Below, piece after piece: positions 34,689-46,600 of a stretch of DNA of 64,000 nt. Each line of letters opens with the position of its first letter. The stretch's first letter is position 1. The translations under genes and the position numbers were made by a program. The stretch is from G963668655 sp963668655 (GTDB lineage: Bacteria > Myxococcota_A > SURF-8): positions 620,001-684,000 of the forward strand of contig CAXXPQ010000004.1 of assembly GCA_963668655.2 (NCBI GenBank), written 5' to 3'. The notes beneath the pieces are model-generated. The model saw only the letters and a program-made list of their open reading frames with translations. It was not told the DNA's origin and did no database searches.

Positions 34689-37600
34689 ATGAAACGCGCC
34701 GTATGGATCAACCTGTTTCTGGCTCTATTCGTTCTTCTCGCCGTGAGCTGCTCTTCCTCGGGAGGGGGAGATGAAGACGGCGATACGAACCTGCCCGATG
34801 GCGATAAGGATGCCGATTCGGTAACGGATGGGGACGACGACCTGCCGACGGACGGTGACACGGACGGGGATTTCGACCCGGACGAAGACATCGATCCGGA
34901 CGACGATTTCGATTGGGACGAGGATTTCGATCCGGACGATGACATCGAAACGGACGGCGATTTCGACTGGGATGACGACATCGAGCCGGACGAGGACTTC
35001 GACTGGGACGATGACGTGGACGGCGACACGGATGGTGATATCGACGGCGACGCTGATGGCGACTCCGACGGCGACGCTGATGGCGACACCGACGGTGACA
35101 CGGATGGCGACACCGACGGCGACACGGATGGCGATACCGACGGCGACACGGACGGCGATACCGACGGCGATACCGATGGCGACGTGGAACCCGACGACGA
35201 GCCGGACGCGGAGGAAGCGCCGAACGAGGCGCCCGTGATCGATCTGGACGGTGCGGCGGACGATCCCGAGGGGGACGTTCATTTCGCGACGGAGTACACC
35301 GAAAACGGAGGAACGACGGCCATCGTGGATCCGGACAATCTGACGGTGAGCGACCCCGACGATACGATGCTCGCCGGCGCGGCGATCACCATCGACAACA
35401 ACCTGGACGGCGCGGATGAATTCCTTACGGTGGACGTGGGAACCCGCGATATCGCCGTGGAATACTCGGAAGCCAGCGCCACGCTGACGCTGGTCGGCGC
35501 GGGCACGCTGGAGGAATATCAGGCGCTGCTTCGAACGGCGGCTTATACCAATGTTTCGGAAGACCCGGACACCACGCCCCGCACGCTGACCTTCCACGTC
35601 ACCGATGGAGAAAACCTGTCCGACCCGGCGGTGACCACCCTCGCCGTGATTTCCGTGAACGATCCGCCGATGCTGGACCTGGACGGCGAAGCCGACGAAC
35701 CCGGCGGCGACATCGATTACACGGCGGCCTTCATCGAGGACGGCGGAGCGGTGGCGGTGACGGATCCTGAAAACCTGCTGATCGCCGACGTGGACGACGC
35801 GCAGATCGCCATGGCGACCATCACCCTGGAAAACCTGGCCGATACGGGAGAGGAATTTCTGGCCACTTCCTATTCCAGCGTGGTCCTTCAGGACGCCTAC
35901 GATCCGGATACGGGCGTGCTGACCCTCACCGGGCCGGACACCCTGGCGAATTTCCAGGAGGCGTTGCGAAACGTCACCTATCGGAACGACTCGCAGGATC
36001 CCGACGAGACCGAGCGGGCCATCGTGTTCGTCGTCAACGACGGCTTCGACGATTCCCCCGCGGCCACCTGCCTGCTGACTGTCACCGCGCTGAACGACGT
36101 CCCGGTGGCGGCCGACGATCCCGGTTACAGCGTGGAAGAGGACGGCTATCTGCTGGTGGACGCCGTTTCCGGCGTGCTGGCCAACGACAGCGATGCGGAG
36201 GAAGACGTGCTTCAGGCGGGATCGGCCTCCGATCCGATCGACGGCGAGGGCCATGTGAAAGGCGTCCTGAATCTGAACGCGGATGGTTCCTTCGAGTACA
36301 CGCCGGAGGCGGATTTTTACGGCATGATCACGTTTACCTACGTCGCCAACGATGGCACGGACGATTCCAATATGGCCACGGTGACCATCGCCGTGACGCC
36401 GGTTCAGGATGTGCCCGTGGCGGCGAACGATCCGGATTACGCCACCGACGAGGACACGCCGCTTTCCGTGGGAGCTGAGAACGGCGTTCTCGCAAACGAC
36501 AGCGACGCCGACAAGGAGATGCTCCAGGCGCAACTCATGGACACCACGCCCAACGGAGAACTCATTCTCAGTGGCGATGGCTCCTTCTCCTACACGCCGG
36601 ATCCGAACTTCCACGGCACGGACACGTTCACCTATCGGGCTTCCGACGGCGAGGACGTTTCGGAAATCGCCACGGCGACGATTACCGTGGCCAGCCGGCC
36701 CGATGCGCCCGTGGCCTACGACGACGCCTACGGCGCCATGGAAGACACCGCTCTGGTGGTGGACGCGGCCTCCGGCGTACTGCTCAATGACGAGGACGTG
36801 GACGAGGACATCCTTTCCGCCGTGAAGGTCAGCGATCCGGTCGATGGCGTCGGCGCTCCGCATGGAACCCTGACGCTGAATACCGATGGTTCCTTCACCT
36901 ACCAGCCCGAGGCGGACTTCTTCGGAGAGGTATCCTTCACGTACGTCGCGAACGACGGCGACCTGTCTTCCAACACAGCGACCGTGGTCATCACCGTTGC
37001 GGCGGATAACGACACGCCGCAGATCAGCCCCATCGATGACCGGGAGACGCCGGAGGATACCCCGCTGGACGTCGCCTTCTCCATCAGCGACATCGACAAC
37101 GAATTCGGCCAGCTCGTGGTTTCCGCTTCCAGCAGCAACCAGAACCTGGTCACGGACGACGGCCTCACGCTCGGCGGCTCGGAAGGCGCTCGGACGCTGA
37201 ACGTCGCCCCCGTGGAGAACGCCAACTCGGACGTTTTCGGAACCACGGTCATCACCGTCTCCGTCAACGATCAGCAGGGGCGGGCCGTGGCCCAGGAGGA
37301 ATTCATCCTGACCGTAACGCCGGTCAACGACGTTCCCACGCTTACCGGCCTGGAAGACAGCGGTATGGCCGAGGACACGACGAAGGACTTCGAGTTCACC
37401 ATCGGGGACGTGGAGACTGACCCGGACAGTCTGGTCGTCACCGCCGAGTCCAGCGATCAGGCCGTGGTGTTGAATGGAGATCTGGCGCTTTCCGGCTCCG
37501 GAGCCGAGCGCACGCTCTCCGTTACGCCGGTCTTGAACGTCAACGGCGCCACCACCATCACCGTGACCGTCTCCGACGGCGAGGATTTCATCGCCGTTCC

Positions 37601-40600
37601 CTTCGAGCTTACCGTCGCTCCGGCCAGCGATCCGCCCACCATCACGGAGATCGCGGACATTCTGGACGAGGACGCCATTGCGGAAGACGGAACCACCGGT
37701 CCCATCGAATTCAGCATCGACGATCCCGATCCGGGCACCGGTCCGGCGGATCTGATCCTGACCGTACGCTCCAGCGACGAAATCCTGGTTCCCTTGGCGA
37801 ATATCGTCATCGAGGCTCCCGATCCGGATCAGCCGCTGCGCACCGTGACCGTCACGCCCGCCGCGAACAACTACGGCCTGGTCACCATTACCTTGCGGCT
37901 GTCCGACGTGGCCAACCAGGTGGAGGAATCCTTCCAGATCGAAGTGACGCCCGTAAACGACCGCCCCGTGGCCGCCGATGACCGGGATTACACGACGCTG
38001 GAAGACACCCAGCTCGTCGTCAATGCGGAAAACGGTCTTCTGGCCAACGATACGGACGCGGACAACACCGACAACCATCCGGAAACCCAGGACACGCTCC
38101 AGGCCACGGTGCTGGTTCCCCCGGCGTCTGGTGTTCTGAACATGAGCCCGGACGGCTCCTTTACGTACGATCCGGCGGAGAATCACGATCAGAGCGTCAG
38201 CTTTACTTATGAACTTACGGACGGCCTGTCCGATCCGGTCACGGCGGAAGCGGTCATCGCCATCACGCCGCAGAACGACCGGCCGACGATTTCCGACCTG
38301 CCGGACGTTATCGGAGCTTCCGCCATTTCGGAAGACGGGGAAACCGGCGCCATCGCGTTTACGGTGGGAGACGTGGAAACCGATCCGGGCAGCCTGGATG
38401 TCTGGGCCGAGTCCGACAATCCCGGCCTGGTGACCGGCGCGGGGCTGATTCTCGGAGGCGGCGGCGCGAATCGCACCCTGAACGTGGTTCCCCTGGCGAA
38501 TCAAAGCGGCCTGGTGACCGTCACCGTGACCGTCTCGGACGGCGACTTGCAGGCCACGGACACCTTCCAGGTGGAGGTGCTGGCCGTCAATGACGCTCCC
38601 GTGGGCAACGCCGATCCCGGCTATACGACCATCGAGGATTATACGCTTACCATCATCAATCCGGCCAATGGCGTACTCGCCAACGATACCGACATCGAGG
38701 ACAACGCCCTTACCGCGGTGCTGGTGGACGACGCCCAGTTCGGAACCCTGACGCTCCATCCGAATGGAACCTTTGTCTACATTCCGAACGAGAATTTCGA
38801 CCAGGTGGACACCTTCACCTATCGAGCCGACGACGGTCAGGCGGAAAACAATCTGTCGGAGGTCACCACCGTCACCATCACGCTGACGCCGGTCAACGAC
38901 GCCCCCGTGATCGAGGTGATCGCCAACCAGGAGACGCTGGAAGATACGGCCTTTGGACCCATGGAACTGATCGTCGTATCGGACGTGGATGATGACGCCG
39001 CCGCGCTTACCATCGTGGCGACTTCGAGCAACCAGGACGTCGTGCGCGACGCCGATATTCTCATCGAGGCCGGATCGACGGACGGAACCCGCAACATTAC
39101 CATCACGCCGGTCCTCGACGCCAACACGGTGGACGACGGTCCGGTGGTCATCGAACTTACGGTGTCCGACGGCGAGCCGCTGTCCGATGACACGAGTTTC
39201 GAATTCACGGTCAATCAGAGAAACGATGCGCCCACGGCGCTGGCCGACGAATACAACGCCATCGGCAACACCCGTCTGGACGTGAATGCAACCAACGGCG
39301 TGCTGAAACAGGGTGAGCCGGACTGGGATCAGGACGGCGACAGCGTGTCCGTGAAAGACGCGCCGTACACCCGCGCCACCGACGGCGGCGGCGAAATCAC
39401 CCTGAACGCCGACGGCAGCTTCAGCTATCTGCCTCCGGCCGGAGAGCGCACGATCGATACCTATACCTACGAGATCATCGACGATCCCATTCCCGGCACC
39501 GGGGAGGCGCTGACGGGTTCGGCGCAGATCACGTTCAACATTTCGGAAATGGTCTGGTACGTGCGGAACGATTACGACGCTTCGAACGGTCCCGGAGACG
39601 GCCGGATCGATCGCCCCTTTACGACGCTTGCCGAGGCGGACATTCAGTCCGGCGAAAACGATTTCATCTACATTTCCTACGGTACGGGCGATACAACGGG
39701 CATGGACGAGGGCATCGTTCTCAAGAACGGACAGACCCTGGTCGGATCCGGCGTGGATCTCGTGGTCAACCATCTGGGCGTGGATAAGACGTTGGTTTAC
39801 GCCGACGATCCGGCCCAATACCCGGTCATCACCAACGGCACGGTGGACGGTCACGGCATCGTCCTGGCCGACGACAACCGGATTCTAGGACTGGACGTGG
39901 AAGCGGCCTACGCAAACGGCGTGTACGGCAGCGGCGTTTCGGGCGCGCTCGTCATGGAAGATTGTTCCATCCGGGAAAGCGGACTGGAAGGATTGTTCCT
40001 GGACAACGCCACGCCGGACGCCGACGCGGCGTCCCTGACCGTCCAGCGCACGGAGTTTCTGCTAAACGTGGGAGGCGTGAGCGTCAACGGAAACGAAGGC
40101 GACATCTGGATCCTGGATAGCGTCTTCCAGGGCGAGGCCGGCCTGGGGCTTTCCTTCACCAACATCGACGGAAACCTGTCCATGGCCGGAACGGAGCTTA
40201 CGGTCACGGGCGGTGAATTGCTGACGCTGGACACCGTGAACGGCGTCTTCGATTTCAGCGCCGCCTATCTGGAAGGCGGAAATCTCGGCGAGATGCTTCC
40301 GCTGGATTACGGCATTGCCATCGCGGGGGCCGAGGGATCCGTCCTTTTCGGTGAAACGCGCGTGTTCGCGCAGGATCATGCCCTGCTGGTGGCGAATTCC
40401 TCCGCCTCGGTGGTCTTCGCCCACTCCAACAGCGCCCTGGCGGCCTACGGAACGGCCATCGAACTTCTCGCCGCTTCCGGAGAGTTTTCCATGAACGGCG
40501 GCATGGCGCTTTGCGCCATGGGCGCGGGCTGCATCCTGATGAACGAAGTGAGTTCCTCCGCCACCCTGACCGGCGTCGGCATTCAGTCCACGCAGAACCA

Positions 40601-43600
40601 GGCGACGCTCTCGATTTCCAACTCCACGGGAACGATCCGTTTCCTCGGGGGTTCCATCGACAGCAACGAAGACGGCGGGGTCCACCTGACCGACGTGAAC
40701 GGAACGGTGGTGCTGGAAAACGCCGCGTTGAACAATTCCTCGGGCGGCGGAATCAAGGTCATCGGGGGAACGGGAACCTATACGTTCACGAACGTTTCCA
40801 TCCTGAATCCCGCGCTGCCGGCCTTTTCCGTAAACGGCGGAAGCGCCTCCATCGTGCATTCGGGGCAGATTTCGGCGTCTTACGGCGCGCCCGAACGAGC
40901 TCCGGGCCATCCCGAAAGCGGAAGCCTGATTCTGGTGCTGAACACCCTGGAGGGATCCTCCATCGAGTTCCAGTCTCCGCAGCTTTCGGTGATTTCGGGC
41001 GGTATCCGCGTCACCGACGCCACGACAAATCTGACCCTCGCGGGGGCGAGTCTCTCCATGGTTCCGGGCGACGGCGTGAACATCACCAACAGCTACGGCA
41101 CCTATAATCTGAACGGAATGAGCGTCACCGACGCCTCGGGGGGCGCTCTGGTCGTCAACGGCGGCGCGGCGGCGGTGGCCTACACCGGGGAAATTTCCAA
41201 CGGTTCGGGCGCGATGATCCACCTGACCGGAACCGGCGGGCCGGTGCACGTTACGGGAACCGGTCTGAATCTGAACGACCATTTCGGATTGGGCATACGG
41301 ATAGAGAACGCCGGAGCGGAAGTCTCCATCTCCAACGCCGTCCTGGAAAACAACGGCGACGCGGCCGTTTCCATTCTGGGAAGCAGCGTCCCCGTCACGC
41401 TGAACGGACTGGACGTCATCAATCCCAACGGCACGGGCCTTTTCGTGAACGGCGGCGCTCCGCAGGTCGTCGTCAACGGTGGGATTCAGGCCGCTTACGG
41501 CGGCGCCGGCGCACATCTGGTTCACTTGATCGGCCTCGGCGCGGGTTCCTCGGTGATACTGGGCGGCGACACCTATCAGAGCACGAGTGGAAACGGCGTC
41601 CTGGTGCAGGATTCCGAGACGACCTTCTCCGTAGAGAGTCCCCTGCGGATCAACCAGAGCACGGCCGCTGGAATTCACCTGGAGAACGCCACGGGCGTGT
41701 TCAACTTCCCGGATGCGCAGATCGTGGAAGCCGTCGGCCCGGCCTTCAGCGCCAATGGCGGACGACAGGCCGTCACCTATTCCGGAAGCATCGTCAATGC
41801 CTCCGATCGCCTGATCTCCGTCAACGGCGTCAATGCGGGCGTCGGCGTCTATGATTTCTCCACGGGAACGTACGCGGACAACGGGGGAACGGGGATTTTC
41901 TTCAACGACTCCAACGTGGATTTCCGTATGAACGGCGCGACCTTGCAAAACAGCGCGGACATGGGAATTCAAGCCGCGCAGACGAGCGGACGCATCGAGT
42001 TCGGCGGAACCTCCATCGTGAATCCTTCCGGAAACGCCGTTGCGCTTCAGGGCGGACAACTCGACTTCATCTACTCCGGAGACGTTCAGAACGGTAGCGA
42101 TTATCTCCTGACCGTGAACGGCATTCAGGGCGTCCTCTCCATCGGAGGCGACACCATTCACGCCAACGGCGGGCAGGGCATTTCCATCCGGAACTCGGAA
42201 CTGCGGGAAGGAAGCCTCGTTACGAACGCGCGGATCGAGAACGTCACGGGAGCGGGTATTCTGCTGGACAACGTTTCCGGAATCGCGCGCTTTAACGGAG
42301 CCCGTATCGACGGTGCGTCCGAGGATGCCTTCCACGTGACGGGCGGCTCCGCGGAGATCGAATACAACGGCGATATCGCCAACACGTCGGAGCGGCTGGT
42401 TTCCCTGACATCCTGCACCGGACCGGTCGCCGTCAACGGCGGCACACTGACAGACGAAGGCGGCACGGGCGTCTGGATCGACGCCGTATCCGCTCCGGTG
42501 ACCATCTCCAATGCGCGGATCGCCAACAGCGCCGCCACAGGCGTGTACGTTCGGAATTCCACGGCGACCATCGGACTTTCCGGCTTCGAAATCGTGAACC
42601 CGACGGAAACGGCCTTCCGGGTGAGCGGTTCCCATCCCCGGATCGATTACACGGGATCCATTTCGGCCGCTTATCCGGGCTCCGGCCCCTTCCTGTTGCA
42701 CCTGGACAACCTGGTGTCCGACGGCGAGTCGCCCGCGCGGGTTTCCTTCACCGCCGGGCATGGCCTGGAAAGCGTGAACGGAAATGGCATCTTCGTTGCG
42801 GATTCCGCCGTGGATCTGATCTGCGACGCCACCCTAAGCCTGACCGACAGCCAGGATGCCGGAATCCACCTGCGAAACGCGGCGGGACAGTTCGTTTTCC
42901 CGAGCGCAACCATCGTCAATGCCGCGAAACAGGCTTTCTATGCCTGGGGCGGTGAGCATACCGTCCAGTTCACGGGTCGCATCGAAAATGCGGCGGACTG
43001 GCTGTTCGCCATGGAAAACGTCGAGGGCGGAACCTATGTTTTCGAAACAGGTCCGTACACGAGCACGAACGGGAAAGGCTCGCTGTTCTCCGCCTCCACG
43101 GTGGACTTCCATGCGGAAAACGTATCCATCGCCAACAGTACGGTGGAAGGAATAGCCGTTCTGAACGTGGACGGCTCCATCATTTTCGACAACGCCGCGA
43201 TCACCAATCCGGCGGCGAGAGCCGTGGCCATTTACGGCGATGCCTTGGACTTCACCTATAACGGCGATATCCAGAACGGAAGCGAGGATCTGTTCTACGT
43301 GCGCGATCTGAACGGCCTGTTGAGCGTCAACGGATCCACGGCCGTTCAGGCGACGGGCGGATTGGGCGTGAAGGTTTTAAACAGCCGTCTGTCCGAAGGC
43401 AGCGTGTTTTCCAAGACTCACATCGCGAACGTGGCGGATCACGGCGTCTTCCTGCAAAACGTGGCGGGAGAACTCTCGTTCTTCCAATCGGAAATCAACG
43501 CGGCGGCGGGAGACGCGTTCCACGTGGACGGAGGAAATGCCGTCATCGGTTACAGCGGCGACATCCAGAACGGCGACAACCATCTGTTGAATGTCCTTTC

Positions 43601-46600
43601 TTCGACCCCGGAATCGGACGTGGCGGTGGAACTCGAAATGACCGGGAACCTGGTGGACAACGGCGGCCTGGGCGTTCGTTTCGATTCCTTCACCGGGAGT
43701 GCGGTTCTCGACGGAGTTTCGCTGCAAAACGGTTCGGCCGCGGAAGCCTCTCTGCTGGTCGAGAATTCCTACGGTTCGGTCTTCCTGACGAACGCTTCCA
43801 TTCAGAATCCGGGACAGACGGCGGTTCGCGTTGAAGGATCCGGTCCGGATCTGGAATACGAGGGAACCATCGTGGCCAATTACGGCGGCGGAGGCGGCGC
43901 CGGCAGGGGAGGCGCGGATTACATGCTGCACGCCCTGGACCTGTCCGGCGGCGGCCTGAATTTCTCCGGCGCGAATCTGGAGCAAACCAACGGCGGCGGC
44001 ATTCGCATCGAGCGGGTGGACGCGGAGATCGGCTTCCAGGCCGGAACGACGACGATTCGTGACAGCCAGGCGCACGGCGTCTACATCGACACCTTCGCGG
44101 GTACGATGCTTCTGGAGAACATGAACCTCGACGAATCCGTGGCGGACGCCCTCTTCGTTCAGAATATCACGGGCAGCGCCGAATTCTACGGCGCCATCGA
44201 CAACCGCAGCGGCTACCTGCTCAACATGCAGTCCGGAGACGGGGAATTCATGCTTGGCGGCGAGGGCGTGACGGACGATGGCGGCAGCGGCGTACTCTTC
44301 CAGGATTTCGACGGATATTGCGGCATCGGAAACGTGGCCGTTCAGAACGGCGTCGGCGATGGCGTCCGGATCAACGGCGGAAACGGTTACGTCGAGCTGT
44401 ACGACGTGAACGTGAACGACGTCGCCAACACGGCGTTCCACGTCCAGGGGCCCTCCACGACGCAGGTGTATCTGGAAGGCGGTGCGATTTCAAGCACCAC
44501 CGATTACCTGCTCCGAATCGATCAATACACGAGTTCGATGGAAGCCTATGAAACCGTTTGGAATACGACGGACGGCGAAGGCATTCTGATTACGAACTCC
44601 CGGGCCATGGTCGGCTTGTTCAGTGACGAGGGATCCACGCTGTCCGGATTCGACAACCACGGAATCACCCTTGAAAACCTTTCCGGAGAGTATATCTTCG
44701 GCGGCATCAATCTCCGGAACACCGATGGCACCGCTCATGCCGCATTGAACGTGCAGGGCGGAAATGAGCTGTTCCTGCTTTATATGATCGGAACCATGGA
44801 GAACACGGGCGGATCCTATCTGGCTTCCATCCGGAATGTCGGCGAAGGAGAGATCGATCTGGGAGAAGGACATCTCGATCTGGGCGGAAAGGGGATGCTG
44901 ATCGAGAACTCCAATTGCATGTACGACATGGCGAGTTCTCTGTTTCTGAATTCCGCCGGACCGGCCATCCAGGTGCTCGGAGGAGGGGCGATGGTGTCTC
45001 TCGAAGGGATGCAGATCATCGATCCCATCGGTTCCGCCTTGCGGTTCGACGGCGCGAACGGTCGGATTTACTTCAACGGCGGTATCGACAATGGCCCGGC
45101 CTATCTGGCCCACGTGACGAACACCACGGGCCCGGTGGAAATCGTCGGCATGTCCGAGTACGCCTTGTATGACGACGAGGGAACGGGGGTGTTGCTGGAT
45201 TCCACGCAAGAGGCCGTCACGTTGCGGGATGCGAGCATCGAGGGCGGCGGCGGCGTCGTGCTGAACGGCGTTTCCGCTCCCGTGCTGCTTGGCAACGTCA
45301 TGGTGGAAGGGTCGGCACAGGACGGACTGCACGTCGAGGGATCCGATGCGGGCGAGGGCCTGTTGCTCCAGGCGGAGGACTCATCGTTCCGGAACAATAC
45401 GGATAACGGCGTGGACATTTTGTCCAGTACGGGTTTCCTGGCGTTCAACAATGTCGCCATCGAAAGCAATGCCGGACAGGGACACGCCTTCCAGTTGTAC
45501 GGCGGCGGCGCCGGCGTGGATTACACCGGGACGATTCAGAACTTCTCCAACCGCATGCTTTATCTGCGCCAGCCTTCCGCGCCGCTGGCCTTCCATCCAA
45601 GCGAACTCCTGCGAGGCGACAGCTTCATCGATACCGGCGCCGAGGGAATCCTGGTGGAAGACGCCATGGCGGATGTCAGCGTCCAGGGCGGCCGGATCAC
45701 GGGAGCCACGGGAGACGCCATACGCGTGATGAACGGCACGGCGGGCAGCATCGACTTCTCCGACATGGAGATCATCGGCGGAGCGGCGAACGGGCTGAAC
45801 GTCAGCGGTGACGGAGATGTCGTCCGCGTGGATGGCGTTTCCTACCAGGGCCATATCGAAAACACCGCGGCAGCGGCCGTCTTTTCCGCGAATTCGGAAG
45901 CGGATCTGAATTTCGAAGGAGTCATCGTCAACGATTCCGGGCGCATGATCGACTTGCAGAATGTCGCCGGATCGTCCATTTTCACGGGCAAGGAAAGCGG
46001 CGATCTTTCCGGAGACGGCGGAAACGGCATTTACCTGAGCCAAGCCTCGGGCGCGGTGACGGTTACCAACGCCAGCCTGAACAACATCGACGGACGGGCG
46101 CTGGCCGTCCATGACTCTGCCGGAACCATGATCTTCAACACTCTCCGGATCGCCGCTCCGACCGGCGAAGGCGTATACACCGACACCACTTCCGGACTGC
46201 TGACCTTCAACGATCTGCAAATCAACGAAGCGCTTCTGGACGGCCTGAAAATGGTGGATCCGTCGGGTGCGGAGGACGCAGCCGTATTCAACCGTCCGGC
46301 CATCTTCGGATGCACGGGCGGAGGCGTTCTCATCGATGGAGGAACGGCGAGCGTTACTTTCAATGATGCCTCGATCTCCGATTGCGACGGCACCGCCTTC
46401 GCCGTGCTCGATTCGTCGGCGGACGTGGAGTACGTCGGGACGATGGACAACTCCACCGGCAAACTGGCAATGCTGGATACGGTGAGCGGAGAAGTCGTTC
46501 TGGCCGGTCCTGAGAACGGAACGGCTCCGTTCTTCAACAGCGCGAACGAGCCCGGAATCTATAACGCGGAAGGTGTGTTCGTGATGTCTTCCGGTGGTCC

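Noticed and set aside
35019..35186. Possible CRISPR-like or regulatory repeat array
   Set aside because: Units are 12 bp with no spacers and stay in frame within a coding sequence.
34725..39854. 1709-codon open frame antisense to the giant lipoprotein, and similar ones at 40062-42761 and 45381-48224
   Set aside because: Shadows of the repetitive, codon-biased plus-strand gene; compositions are Val/Arg/Gly/His biased with no start context or family.
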